This document shows, piece after piece, positions 11,434 through 24,009 of a stretch of 64,000 bases of DNA. Positions within the stretch are counted from its first letter, which is position 1, and the number at the start of each line of letters is the position of its first letter. The notes under the pieces were generated by a model, which saw only the letters and a list, made by a program, of their open reading frames with translations, did no database searches and was not told the origin of the DNA. Made by a program: the position numbers and the translations under genes. Source of the stretch: Piromyces finnis (taxonomy: Eukaryota; Neocallimastigomycota; Neocallimastigomycetes; Neocallimastigales; Neocallimastigaceae); assembly GCA_002104945.1 (NCBI GenBank), contig MCFH01000029.1:496001-560000 (forward strand), read 5' to 3'.

Positions 11434-11668
11434 TAAAATTTTGATCTTTGGCTCGGTGTCCCATTGGAAGTCAAATACAATTATTATACTTTAGTATGAT
11501 AGTGGCTTTCTTACTTTAATTAAAATTACTAGAATACATTATACCCAATTTTTATTCATTTGTGTTTATTTAAACATATTTTTTTTATTTTTATTTTATT
11601 TTAATTTTTATATTTCATGTATTATAATTTTAATTAAATTAATAATAAAGTTTAAAATATTTGATGCC

Positions 11669-11718
<50 letters not shown>

Positions 11719-11720
<2 letters not shown>

Positions 11721-11729
11721 TTAGAAAGA
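11719..11729 (+). repeat. Right LINE target-site duplication
   Basis: GGTTAGAAAGA, the partner of 6005-6015. It directly follows the poly(A) tail. Confidence 0.85.
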
Positions 11730-11820
11730 GTATGTATAATTATTATTTAGTTTGTTCAAAAAATAATGAAAGATTAGTATGTATAATTATTATTTAGTTT
11801 GTTCAAAAAATAATGAAAGT
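11729..11820 (+). repeat. 47-bp direct tandem duplication flanking the LINE
   Basis: The unit starting TATGTATAATTATTATTTAG at 11731 recurs at 11778 with a period of 47 and no mismatch over about 42 bases. It lies immediately right of the LINE target duplication and belongs to the host flank. Confidence 0.8.
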
Positions 11821-12121
11821 TGAATACAATGTTGTATTCATTTTTCTGTTAAATTCATTATTATTTTAAAATTATGATATATATTATATTTAAAAATAAA
11901 AATTTTAAAAAATAGTACTATCATTAGAAAAAAAGAGAATAACATATTTTAAAAAATAACACAACAACAAGACGAACAGATTAACACAACAACAAGACGA
12001 ATTTGTTTTTTTTACTGTATAATTTTTTATTATATATATATATATTTTTAAATAGTAATTATTATAAAATTAAATTTTTTTATCTAAATGTTTAAATATA
12101 CATATTTTTTTTTTTTTTTTC
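11821..12121. other. Intergenic spacer
   Basis: AT-rich. A 20-base unit (TTAACACAACAACAAGACGA) is present twice near 11950-12000; otherwise nothing is recognisable. Confidence 0.5.
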
Positions 12122-12487
12122 TTAGAGATTACATTTTAATTTTGAAAGAGCTGAATTAACAACTCTAATTTCAATATTAGTATTATCATTAATATTAGTT
12201 TCGAAAAGCATAGTTTGTGGAGAATAAACGCGATTAATTACTTCATGAGTAGTTGAATTTATTAATATAATTTCTTCAAATTCTGGAATATTTAAATAGT
12301 GACGTATAGTATTTGTTAAGTATTGAATGGTAGCAAAACTTTCAACTTCATATGGGAATGAAGTAGAAGATGGATATCCATAATAACTAAATTGAAGTTG
12401 AAAATAAACTGGTGTATTTTCTGGAAGTTCATTTAAATTTTCACTAATACCAGTAGAATGACGTAAACCATAAACGTGACCGATCAT
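12122..12487 (-). CDS. Small protein with a possible ubiquitin-like fold
   Basis: 121 aa, intronless. The composition is normal for a soluble protein, unlike the surrounding AT noise. Residues about 45-110 alternate hydrophobic strands with one helix (ATIQYLTNTIRHYLNIPEF, then EEIILIN, EVINRVY and NTNIEIRVV), which is the pattern of a beta-grasp/ubiquitin-like domain. The C-terminus (SKLKCNL) has no di-glycine, so it is not a conjugated modifier. The ATG at 12487 starts the reading frame after stops. I do not recognise the family. The fold is inferred from the pattern only. Confidence 0.6.
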   Translation of the reverse strand: MIGHVYGLRHSTGISENLNELPENTPVYFQLQFSYYGYPSSTSFPYEVESFATIQYLTNTIRHYLNIPEFEEIILINSTTHEVINRVYSPQTMLFETNINDNTNIEIRVVNSALSKLKCNL

Positions 12488-12682
12488 TTTTGTCTATTTT
12501 TTTTTTTTATTTTTGTTTATGATATTGGTATAGAGATTTAAAGAAATAATACAATGATATTTTTCTAAAAATTAAATTTAAGAGTAATTGTTTAAATCCT
12601 TTTTTTTTATTATAATAAAAAAAATTGTATTCTTAAATATTATCTTTAACAATAATAGGTTTTTATAATTTATTGTTATTTT

Positions 12683-12910
12683 TTAAGAAGCTATTGTTGC
12701 TGATTTACTTTTAATAGATATGATTTTGGAACGAATAGATGTATTAATATAAATACTTATTAATGAAAATATATTTGAAAATGTATTTATAAAAGTATTT
12801 ATTAATGTAAATATATTTGAAAATAAATCTTCTAGAAATGTTACTGTACTACCAATAAATAATAGTAAGCCGACTATACTAAAGTTTGTAAATATAGTGT
12901 TATTAGACAT
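12683..12910 (-). CDS. Possible small membrane protein
   Basis: 75 aa. Residues 5-30 are strongly hydrophobic (NFSIVGLLLFIGSTVTFL). They are followed by degenerate 9-11-residue repeats built on FSNIF/TFINT and a short Lys/Ser tail. The repeats come from a DNA-level near-duplication, so the open frame may be chance. It lies about 200 bases downstream of the small ubiquitin-like ORF on the same strand. Treat it as tentative. Confidence 0.3.
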   Translation of the reverse strand: MSNNTIFTNFSIVGLLLFIGSTVTFLEDLFSNIFTLINTFINTFSNIFSLISIYINTSIRSKIISIKSKSATIAS

Positions 12911-14162
12911 ATAAGAACTGACTTTTTTTTTTTTAAAAAATATTTAAGAATCTAGATATATTATATATATATCTCCAATAGTAACATAATAATAATAGAG
13001 ATATTTTTTAGTTTAAATTATGCCTTTTATTAGAGATATATATTAAGAATATGGATTATGCTTTTCACTGTTTATTATTAATGATAAAGTCTTTATTCAC
13101 TGTTTATTATTAATGATAAAGTCTTTATTATTTTCCTTTTTAATTACTATATAATTTTGAATAATTATTAAAGGAATAAAACTTTAATATTTATCTTTAG
13201 ACTTTCTAATTAAGAGTTTTTTTTTTTTTGATTTTAATAATATTTTATAAAATAAATACTGACAGTTTAAAATATTTATATGTTTTTTTTTTCTTTTATT
13301 ATTTTCTTTCCTTAATCTAATTAAAATAAAATAAATTAAATATAAATTATGGTAATGGTTACACAATTCTTTAATTTAAAAATTATTGGGTATTATTAAA
13401 GTAAATGATGTAGGACAATAAAAATATTTAAATAAAAATGATAAATTGAGAATATTGAAAAAATGCTTGATTTTTTGGTATGTCTTTTTTTTTTATTCTA
13501 TTGGAAATTATATAAATAATATGTTATTTATAGTAAAAGAAATATAATATATAATATAAATATATTAATAAATTATAATAATAGATATATAAAGTAGTAA
13601 AAAAAAAATAAAAATATTATTTATTTACAATAGATAATATATTCATAACTATTTTTAAACATTTATTATCTATATATTATATAAATTAAACTAGCCTATT
13701 TAATTTAAATAATTTATAAAAAATTTTTTATTTTTAGATAAATTATTTGGTGTGACTAGATTTTTATTTTTTTATAATTATAATTGAATTGGTGATAGGG
13801 ACTATTTATCTTTTTGAAGCCTGGTCATATTCAATCCAACTTTTTCAAATAAAAAACATTATTAAACTATAATTTATTTATATTTTAAAATATAATATAG
13901 TTTATAAATATATTAATATATTTAATATTGATAACTCTTATAATATATATATATATATATAAAAAAGGTATTTAATTTTTTTATTTTAATTTATTATTTA
14001 TTTGTTTGTTTTAACAAGCATTTTATCATTATTATCATTATTTATATTTTAAAAATATAAATTAAAAAAAAAATATCTATATTATATAAAAATCTTGGTT
14101 AAAAAAAAAAAAGATCGTATATATTTATTCTTCCTTTTTTTTTTTATTGTTGATTCAATTAA
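12911..14162. other. Intergenic spacer
   Basis: AT-rich with no gene seen. A 32-bp tandem duplication (TTCACTGTTTATTATTAATG...) occupies 13064-13127. Confidence 0.55.
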
Positions 14163-14739
14163 TTATTGGAAGTCTTTATTATCATAATTAAATAAAACGT
14201 GTTTTAAAAGCATAGCAACAACATGAACATTTAAACTATTTCCAAGAGCTTTATATCTTTGAATTTGTGTCATTGTTTCTGGAAATGAAAAAGTATGTTT
14301 TGAAATAGTAGAATAGTCAGGTGCTCTTGAATCTTTGCTTTTATTTAAAAATTCATATTTAATTGGGAAAGCATGTAATAATGCTACTTCTACATTAATA
14401 TTTGTTTATAATTAATAAATAAAAATAAATAAAAAAAAAAGTTTTTTTTTTTAAATACTTTTGTTACATTTCTTTTATTAAAAATTTACTTTTATATATT
14501 TACCATTTGGTGAAAAGAATCTTAATCCTAAATCTAATAAAGTTTCTGGATTATCAAAATCATATTTTTTCTATTATTATAATATATAAATAAATTTATT
14601 AATTAGTTATTATTATAATGGATTTATTATAACTATTTAATATATATTACATCAAATTTTTCAGTTTGTAAAAATGAGCCAGTTCCAATAACATGATGAC
14701 TATAAAAGTAAAGTTTGATTTATTCCATTAATAATGAAA

Positions 14740-14807
<68 letters not shown>

Positions 14808-15797
14808 AATTGATAAACAAAATTTTATTATACCTTCCATAAGCTTTTGTGAAGCATGAACATTTATTTTCATCTGGTTTTACTATATCTATTTAATTAC
14901 ATACATAATATATAATTATTGAATATGTTATTAATATGTTATATTACAGTTTATATATATATATATATTTTTTTTTTTTAAATTAATAATTTAATATTAT
15001 ATGTAAGATTTATTATTCTTATTACCAAAACGGAATTTATATCTTTTTAAAATGTATTCATCTGGAACACTATATTTAGATTCTTCTTCTTTTGTAAGAT
15101 CTTCTCTATAATCTGAAAGAGGTGGTAACTCTGATTCTTCTATTTTATTTATGAAATTTGGTTCACGATAGAATCTTTCGCTTTCTAAATATTTTCCTCT
15201 TACAGCTTTTTCTTTTAATGGTAAACGTGCCTATAATATTTCAATTTCAATTATAAAAAGAAAAAATATATATAATACATAAGTAATTTTTTTTTTCAAC
15301 TTTTATTATGAAGCTTAAGGCTAATAATTTTTCTTTTCTTTATTGATTTTATTATATATATATAAATTTAAATACTTACGCTTAAATAATATCTTGCTCT
15401 ATCGTTTGGTATACCAAATTGAGTTGGGGTAACTAAATGTTCATTCATTTCATAACCCATTTCATCTAATTGTTTAATTAATTTTTCACGACTTCTTGAT
15501 ACCTATATAAAATAATAATAATAATAATAATAAATAAATAAAAATTAATTAAATTTTAAAAAGGATAACAGTATTTTAATAAATAATTTTTAGGAATTAT
15601 ACAAAATATTAAATTTATTATCAAGAATTCTCAAAATACCTCGAAATTAACAACATTTTCTACGAAAATATATTTTGGTGGATTATCTAATTTTGGTAAA
15701 ATGTTTATTAAATTTAATAATCCTGCGGCTCTACGATCTTCATCATCTAATTTTTTACCACCTTTTAAAAAAAGAGATTTCATAAATTAATTTTCAG

Positions 15798-15829
<32 letters not shown>

Positions 15830-16540
15830 AAGAAAAATAGAATTCTTTTTCAAACCTCTTGTGTATGGTTGGCATGGTGGACTCATAAGCCAACAATTAG
15901 CTTTATATGATTGAATTTTTTCAACTTTTAAACTATCAATTATAGTCTTTAATATTTATTTCATTTATTATTATTATTATTGTTATTTAAAAAAATAAAG
16001 ATAATATTAATCAATTTTTTTTAAATTAAATTTTCAATTTATATATCTATCCATTGAATTATCTACCGTAACAGGCTTAATATTAAAATTGTGTTGGTAA
16101 CTTTTATATATATATATATTAATATATTTTAAATTATTATAAAAGAATTATATCAAAAGAAAAAGTTCAAATTTTAAAATGTATATTTATAAAAAATCAT
16201 ACCATGAATTTGTATTAACATTAATATCAAAACTTGCAACGACAGTTCCTTTCATTCCACTTTGTTCAAATGCATAATGCTATTTATATAAATAAAATAA
16301 AAGTTTTACATAATAGAAATGTCAATATTAGCATTATTAATTTCAAAATTTATTTTGAAATTTAAAATGAAATTTCCTTTTTTTTTTTTTTACCATTCCT
16401 CCAATACCACAGAAAAATTCTAATATTCTTAATTCTTCTTTAGTTTCTTCATTATTATCAGATTTTGATTTCTTTTGTTTATTACTATCAAGTTCACTTG
16501 AACTATCTTTACTATTTTTTCTTTTAATTCCTTTCTCCAT
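14163..16540 (-). CDS. DNMT2: Dnmt2 tRNA (cytosine-5) methyltransferase
   Basis: Eleven exons on the reverse strand give 398 aa, the usual Dnmt2 length: 16540-16394, 16279-16203, 16100-16067, 15946-15856, 15761-15640, 15502-15380, 15230-15026, 14888-14834, 14699-14651, 14570-14504 and 14389-14163. All introns are GT-AG and the phases agree. After a Lys/Ser-rich N-terminus come motif I (LEFFCGIGGM), the AdoMet acidic strand (ASFDIN), motif IV with the catalytic Cys (MSPPCQPYTRGG), motif VI (FVENVVNFE), motif VIII (QFGIPNDRARYYL), the Dnmt2-specific CFT block (CSCFTKAYGSHHVIGTGSFL) and the motif IX/X end (QRYKALGNSLNVHVVAMLL). The family methylates C38 of tRNA-Asp and does little to DNA. Catalytic residues are all present, so the gene looks functional. 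The CFT block and overall length separate it from Dnmt1, Dnmt3 and DIM-2 types. Confidence 0.96.
14737..14806 (+). repeat. (AAAT)n microsatellite inside a Dnmt2 intron
   Basis: About 17 tandem tetranucleotides lie in the intron between the eighth and ninth exons of the methyltransferase gene. They have no effect on coding. Confidence 0.9.
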
Positions 16541-18284
<1,744 letters not shown>

Positions 18285-18558
18285 TATTAATTACAAAACG
18301 TTTTATAATATGTTTTTAATAATAAACTTTATTTAATAATAAAATATATTTTATATTTTGGTAATTACAAAGTATTACAAAAATGGAAAATTACAATCAT
18401 ATTTATACTAATTGTGGCTTGTTAATAATACATGTCAAAATAATACAATGAGATGTAAAAATATACTTTAATATATTTTAACAACGATCTTAATTTAATT
18501 TAAATTCATTATATATATTCAAAAAGAAATATTTCTTTGTTTTTCAATATTTCTAACA
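18285..18558 (-). repeat. 3' LTR of first copia element
   Basis: 274 bp, read on the reverse strand as TGTTAGAAATATTG...TTAATTAATA. It ends in TA, not the usual CA. It matches 24010-24283. Confidence 0.93.
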
Positions 18559-18568
18559 TTCCCCTGTC
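18559..18568 (-). other. Polypurine tract of first copia element
   Basis: On the sense strand GACAGGGGAA directly precedes the 3' LTR start TGTTAG. This is the expected position of the plus-strand primer. Confidence 0.75.
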
Positions 18569-18572
18569 AAAC

Positions 18573-19213
18573 TTAATTTTCTGCATGTTTGAAAATTATG
18601 TTTGAGAATTTCTTCATTTTTGGTCCATTAACATTTTTAGTTAGAACATCAGCCAACATGTCTTCTGTATTGATGTATTCTAAAATTATTCTTTTATTTT
18701 TAATGTGGTCTTGATTGAAATAAAATTTTATATTTATATGTTTTAATTTTGAGTTTAATTGTCCATTTTCAATAGAAGTTTTACTTGATAAATTGTCTGT
18801 AAAGATTTTTATTGGTTTTTTAAAATTGAATAGTTCTTGTAATATGCTTCTTATCCATAATACCTTTTTTGAGCATTCCGTTGTGCTTATATATTCAGCC
18901 TCCATTGATGAAGTAGCTACTGTAGATTGTTTTCTTGAGGACCAACATATTGGATCATTTCCCATCAAAATTATGTGACCTGATGTTGATTTTTTATCTT
19001 TTGGGTCACCTCCTAAGTCTGAGTCTGAATAAGCTAAAATTTCCCCTGTTCCTGAATATTCGATTTTATAATTTTTAGTATAATTTAAATATTTTAAGAT
19101 ATTCATTACCTTATGCCAATCAGATATTGTTGGATTTTCCGCATTTCTGGCTGCTTTATTTACTGCATAGGCAATATCTGGGCGGCTACATTTTGATAAA
19201 TAAATCAAAGAAC
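18573..19213 (-). pseudogene. Copia RT-RNase H portion, severed from gag-pol
   Basis: The C-terminal part of the polyprotein: LIYLSKCSRPDIAYAVNKAA, then RNase H with YSDSDLGG, STSGHIILMG, SSMEAEYIS and ending LADVLTKNVNGPKMK. In the second copia element in this window the same sequence runs on directly from the reverse transcriptase. Here the link is cut by the inserted solo LTR, so this part has no start of its own and is not expected to be translated from the element's start codon. Confidence 0.9.
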
Positions 19214-19218
19214 CTAAA

Positions 19219-20006
19219 TGTAAAGATATAATATATATCTTTAGATTATTTAATAATTAATTATTAATTATTAAATAATAAATTAATATTTAGTAAAACT
19301 GATTATAAAATTTTTGAGTAAATTTTATGGAATAATTTAATAATAAATTATTTTATAATAATTCCGTTAAATTTAAATTAAGATAAATATTTAAGTTTAA
19401 GGAATAAAAGAATTTTAATTAAATTTAAATATTTCAAATATTTTAAATAATTAAAATATTTTTCAAATACTTTTTATTTAATTTTAGAATAGATTATACT
19501 TTTTTATTTAAATTTAGAATAGTTTAATAATTTTAACTTAGTTTTAAAAATAGATTTATTTATATTTCAATAGGAAATATATTAAGAATAGTATTGATAA
19601 TATTAAATTAATTTATAGAAAATACATGGGCTTTATTCAATTTTGAGTTTACTCAAATTGAATTAAAAGTATAATGAATTAGTTTAGTTTAGTTCTGTTA
19701 TTTTATTATTTAATTAAATTAGTTTTGTTTATTTTATATTAAATATATGTTTATTTAAATAGAATAATATATTAGAATATAATTATGAAAAAATATAAAT
19801 ACATGTAATTTTTATTTGTTAAATCGATGTAATTGTTATTTTCAATTTTTTAATTATTAACTATTATATAGTTAATAATCTTTTTAAGAGTTTTAAATAA
19901 AATGATTTTTAAAATAAAAATTTAATGTTTTATTTTTTTATTTTTGTGTTAATAAAAATTGTTTTGTTTTAAGTATGAAATCTGTTTTAAATTTTATACT
20001 TTTACA
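19219..20006. mobile_element. 788-bp solo LTR nested in the copia pol gene
   Basis: It begins TGTAAAGATAT and ends ATACTTTTACA, so it has TG...CA termini with an inverted TGTAAA. It is flanked by the 5-bp duplication CTAAA (19214-19218 and 20007-20011). Removing the insert with one duplication copy restores the copia reading frame across the RT/RNase H junction, which is strong proof that it is an insertion and not an intron. It has no coding capacity. It differs from both copia LTR families here, and its orientation is undetermined. Confidence 0.88.
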
Positions 20007-23000
20007 CTAAAACACTTTTGTATGTGGTTTTTTCGAATGGTGTTTTATTTTCGTTTATATTATCTCCTGTGCATGGTGTTTTTGCTTTACGAGTATTTTT
20101 AATATTATATTTAGATAAAATGTTTTCAATATAATTTGTTTGTGATATTGAATATTTAAAACCATTATTTTCTATTTTTATTCCAAGTAAATAATTTATT
20201 TTTTCACAATTTGATATTTTAAAATTGTTTTTTATCAGTTTAATAGTTTTTTCAATTTCAAACGTTTTCCCAGTGATGATCATATCATCAACATATATAC
20301 CTATAATGCATGTTGTAATACCATTTCGTTCTCTTTTGAAAATGCATTGTTCAGAAATCAGTTGTTTGAAACCATTATTTTTAAGAAATAAAGTAATTGT
20401 TTCGTTCCATTGACGTCCAGACTGTTTTAAGCCATATAAAGCTTTGTTTAATTTCCAGTATCCTTTTCCATAATTTTTGTCTCCTTGTGGGATTGTAACA
20501 TATATGTCCTTATCTAATTTTGCATTAAGGTAAGCAGCTTTAATATCAAGTTGAAATATTTTCCAATGAAATTTTGCTGATAATGAAATAATAAGTTTAA
20601 TACTATCGATGCTAAGAGTAGGAGAAAATGTTAATTCATAGTCAATTCCTCTTATTTGACTATATCCTTTTGCTACTAATCTTGCTTTGAATTTTACAAT
20701 ATCATTATTACTGTCACGTTTTATTGTGAAAACCCATTTTGTTTTAATTGGATTTTTATTTTCAGGTAATTTTGAAACTAAATTCATAATATTGTTATCG
20801 TATAAATTTTTTAATTCATTTTTAATTGCTTCTATCCATTTATTTTTATATTTGCTTGTTATAGCATCATTAAATGTTAGTGGAGAATCCATGTTTATAT
20901 TTGCAATTTCCCTATCATAATTAATGTTTGTAGCACGTTTAACATTATTATTATCTATTTTACATCCAGGTCTTTTAACAGGTAAATTGTTAATTATTTC
21001 ATTAATTTTATATTTCTTATTACTTATTTTATAGTCGTTGTCATCTAATTTTCTTTTTGCTATTGAATTAAAATATTCTTGATATATTTTCTTCTTTTTG
21101 TTGTAAGATATATCATTAAAACTGTGTCTTCTTTTTAATTTTGTTTTATCTATATTAGCGTTTTTTGGATTAAAAGAATAATCATTTTCTGGTGAAATTT
21201 TGAAATTATCTAAAAGTTCTATGACATCTTCCATTGTATAACTTTGTTTGGAACAAGTGTTTGTATTGTTGATTCTATTATTGTTTTCAATAGCAACTTC
21301 ATTAATAGTTGTATTATTGCTATTATCTTGTATATTATTATCAGTTGTTATACTAATAATTTCTGAGTCTTCATCGAAAGAGTGTGTACTATCATTTATC
21401 TCATCATTAGTATTATTGTCATTTTTATGAGTTGATATAATATCATTATTATCTAAATTTTCATAAGTATTTTGAAAATTGATATCTGTAAAATTAATAT
21501 GATTATTGTTTGCATTTTGTATTTTTTCATCAGTGTCATTTGAAAATCTATCATCTGAGGGTAGTTTAAAATTATCATCTAGGTTTCTTTTCGATAAATT
21601 GAAATTGGATGGTTTATCTTCTTCAAATACGGCTTCACGGACAAGGTGTAATTTATAATCTTGATAATCCATTATAATGTAACAGTCATGTTTAAAACTA
21701 AGTCCTAAAAAAATACCTTCTTTACAGTTGTTATCAAATTTTCCTTTGTTTTGTGAATAATCCTTATAGTATGCTATACATCCAAATGTTTTTACATATT
21801 TTAGGTCAACTTTCTTGTTAAAAAATACTTCATTAGGGATAGAATTTCCAATACCTTTATGAGGGTTAATATTATATAAGAAATTTCCATAGTTGATAGC
21901 ATAATCCCAGAATCTTGTGTCTAATCTACTAGAAGCTAAAAGAGTTTTAGCACAATTGACTAACGTTTGGTTAAACCTTTCTGCTTTTCCATTAATTTCA
22001 GGAGTATATGGTGGCGAGTAAACCTTACTAATACCATTTCTTGAGCAGAAATTAATAATCTTTTTGTTCATGTATTCCTTTCCATTGTCAGTCTTAAAGT
22101 ACTTAACTTTGAGATCATATTTGTTTGTAATATATTTTATAAATTCTATAACATTTTTAGCAACTTCCTTTTTATTATTTAGTAAATATACCCATGATTT
22201 TCTAGAAAATTCATCAATAAAAGTTAAAATGAATCTTTTACCTGTACTAGAAATAAGATTCATTGGTCCCATCACATCGGAGTGTATTGTTTCAAGGATT
22301 CTTGATGCAACAGGTGTTTTACCTTTGTGAGGTAATCTTTTAAGTTTTGAAATTTTACATTGTAGACAATCTGGTTTTTTAATATTGTGAAGGCTTAAGT
22401 AATTTGTAAGATTGTCTTGGTAGAAATGTCCAAGGCGTTTATGCCAAAGACGATTACTGTATTCGTCTAGTTCATTTTTATTAGTAGATACATTAGAAAT
22501 TGAAGATTTTAAAACGTTTATTGGTATCTTAATGATGTTGGAAGGGTCAGCTATATATCTTCCAATTTCTTGTTTACATTTTTTGTTATTGTTATATTTC
22601 TTAAGAATTAATGTTGTTTTATTATTTATATAATCGATTTCACATGGATATCCTGTTTGTGTTAGTTTGATACCACTAATTAGGTTTTTGTTAATTTTGT
22701 CTGAATAGTATACATTATCTAAACGGATTGTTTCGTTGTTTATTTTACCAATAAATGTACCAATACCTTTGAATTCACATGTAGTATTGTTGGCACATTT
22801 CATATGTATATTTTCAAGGCGAAAATTTTGTAAAATATTTTTGTTATTTGTTATGTGTTCTGAACATCCTGTGTCATATGTCCACAATACTTCATTGTTG
22901 CAAGCATTATCTATGCTATTTATATTTTTGTAAAATTTATTATTTTCTGTTTGGCTAGTTGAAGTCTTGTTTGTTTTATCAATGCATTTTTCTTTTATTG

Positions 23001-23964
23001 AACATACCTCAATATGATCAACATGTTTTTCAAATAATGGTTGGAGTTCATCAAAGCAAATATTATCATTATCAATATCTTCATGTAAGTGATTATTGGT
23101 TCTTTCAACATTTCCAATGTGTTTTCCTTTTTTGTTCCATTTATTATAATGTTTTTTATTTTTAGATCTGTTTCTTCTTCTTTCTTCACGTACTTTTATA
23201 TTAAATCCACATTTATTAGTACTATGTCCTTTCATTTCACATATATAGCAATAATTTTCTTCTCTTTTAATTTTATTATCGAGTGGCTTAGTTGGTCTAA
23301 ATTTGGTTACATAATCAATATCCATTAAATCATCGATATTCTTAGGTTTATTTTCATTTTTTGATGTTTTTCCTAAATAATATTGTAAAACATTAACGAT
23401 TTTCTTGGCTTCTTCAATAAACTTATTTGGTTCAATATCTGGGTCAAGGGTTAATCTTGATTGAACTTCAATAGGCAATGCGGCATATATATACTTCGTT
23501 TTTTCCAAATTACCCAACTTATAATTCTTTTCGTCGAGTATATTAAAGATTTCAATTATCTTGTCAATTATATCAAGACTTACATCCAGATTTTTTGCAT
23601 TTAATGTATTTAACTCACGAAGATATTGAGTGACATCTTTTTTTCTTTTGGGGTCATATAATTCTTTGATTTTTGTTATAATTTCATAAGATGTTCTTTC
23701 TTTTCTGATTTTCCCTTTTACTTCTAAGGTAGTACTCATCAAGAGAAATACTTTAACTTTAGAATCTTCCTCTTCCAGTTTTTCTAATTCCTCGCTTCGC
23801 ATAGCTCCAGCTTTGACTTTATTTTGAGCGTCTGAAATGATGTCATTTTCAATGTATTTTAGAAGTCCTTTTGATTTTAAAACAGATTCAACAGTTGGAT
23901 ACCAGCAGTCAAAATTGGATTTGTCAAGACGTTCATCTGAGTAAAAATAATTAGCAGCATTCAT
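20002..23964 (-). CDS. Copia gag-protease-integrase-RT polyprotein (interrupted)
   Basis: 1320 codons in one frame, gag and pol fused. The gag domain (about 1-230) is followed by a zinc knuckle (CYICEMKGHSTNKC, about 238-251) and aspartic protease DTG (about 364). The integrase has its HHCC zinc domain (WHKRLGHF...CLQCKISK, from about 506) and its catalytic core (HSDVMGP, TDNGKEY, GKAERFNQ). Low-complexity Asn/Asp sequence comes next, then the reverse transcriptase (LDIKAAYLNA, YVDD near 1223). The last four residues and the stop at 20002 lie in the inserted solo LTR and are not native. The start Met follows the 5' LTR by 45 bases. Motifs are intact, but RNase H is lost. Confidence 0.93.
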   Translation of the reverse strand: MNAANYFYSDERLDKSNFDCWYPTVESVLKSKGLLKYIENDIISDAQNKVKAGAMRSEELEKLEEEDSKVKVFLLMSTTLEVKGKIRKERTSYEIITKIKELYDPKRKKDVTQYLRELNTLNAKNLDVSLDIIDKIIEIFNILDEKNYKLGNLEKTKYIYAALPIEVQSRLTLDPDIEPNKFIEEAKKIVNVLQYYLGKTSKNENKPKNIDDLMDIDYVTKFRPTKPLDNKIKREENYCYICEMKGHSTNKCGFNIKVREERRRNRSKNKKHYNKWNKKGKHIGNVERTNNHLHEDIDNDNICFDELQPLFEKHVDHIEVCSIKEKCIDKTNKTSTSQTENNKFYKNINSIDNACNNEVLWTYDTGCSEHITNNKNILQNFRLENIHMKCANNTTCEFKGIGTFIGKINNETIRLDNVYYSDKINKNLISGIKLTQTGYPCEIDYINNKTTLILKKYNNNKKCKQEIGRYIADPSNIIKIPINVLKSSISNVSTNKNELDEYSNRLWHKRLGHFYQDNLTNYLSLHNIKKPDCLQCKISKLKRLPHKGKTPVASRILETIHSDVMGPMNLISSTGKRFILTFIDEFSRKSWVYLLNNKKEVAKNVIEFIKYITNKYDLKVKYFKTDNGKEYMNKKIINFCSRNGISKVYSPPYTPEINGKAERFNQTLVNCAKTLLASSRLDTRFWDYAINYGNFLYNINPHKGIGNSIPNEVFFNKKVDLKYVKTFGCIAYYKDYSQNKGKFDNNCKEGIFLGLSFKHDCYIIMDYQDYKLHLVREAVFEEDKPSNFNLSKRNLDDNFKLPSDDRFSNDTDEKIQNANNNHINFTDINFQNTYENLDNNDIISTHKNDNNTNDEINDSTHSFDEDSEIISITTDNNIQDNSNNTTINEVAIENNNRINNTNTCSKQSYTMEDVIELLDNFKISPENDYSFNPKNANIDKTKLKRRHSFNDISYNKKKKIYQEYFNSIAKRKLDDNDYKISNKKYKINEIINNLPVKRPGCKIDNNNVKRATNINYDREIANINMDSPLTFNDAITSKYKNKWIEAIKNELKNLYDNNIMNLVSKLPENKNPIKTKWVFTIKRDSNNDIVKFKARLVAKGYSQIRGIDYELTFSPTLSIDSIKLIISLSAKFHWKIFQLDIKAAYLNAKLDKDIYVTIPQGDKNYGKGYWKLNKALYGLKQSGRQWNETITLFLKNNGFKQLISEQCIFKRERNGITTCIIGIYVDDMIITGKTFEIEKTIKLIKNNFKISNCEKINYLLGIKIENNGFKYSISQTNYIENILSKYNIKNTRKAKTPCTGDNINENKTPFEKTTYKSVLV

Positions 23965-23992
23965 TTTGTTTTTTTTTTTTTTTTTTTTTTCA

Positions 23993-24009
23993 GTCTGAGA
24001 CTCTTAATC
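23993..24009 (-). other. Primer-binding site, tRNA-Lys(CUU) anticodon-arm match
   Basis: The plus strand here reads GTCTGAGACTCTTAATC and directly abuts the 5' LTR. It contains anticodon loop CTCTTAA between complementary stem halves TGAGA and TCT, as in tRNA-Lys with anticodon CUU. A primer ending here would be a 5' tRNA fragment cut within the anticodon arm, as in Drosophila copia and yeast Ty5, which use initiator tRNA-Met halves. The second copia element has the same site. Confidence 0.7.

Larger units (their letters stand above)
6016..11718 (+). mobile_element. Full-length non-LTR (LINE) retrotransposon
   Basis: A complete LINE of about 5.7 kb: tandem 5' monomers, about 640 bases of further 5' UTR, one long ORF (6907-11433), a 238-base 3' UTR and a 47-A tail (11672-11718). 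The 11-bp sequence GGTTAGAAAGA occurs just before the element (6005-6015) and directly after the tail (11719-11729), a perfect target-site duplication, so both ends are intact. The ORF is unbroken, so the copy is probably recent. It sits directly beside a minimal truncated copy of the same family. Clade assignment (L1/Tx1-like or a fungal group such as Tad) would need a phylogeny. Confidence 0.92.

Noticed and set aside
13184-13366. 60-codon reverse-strand frame
   Set aside because: Lys/Ile/Tyr-rich AT noise with no structure.
19219-20006. Reading the break in the first copia element as an intron
   Set aside because: The 5-bp duplication, TG...CA ends and exact frame repair fit an insertion better; AT-rich ends only coincidentally offer GT and AG.
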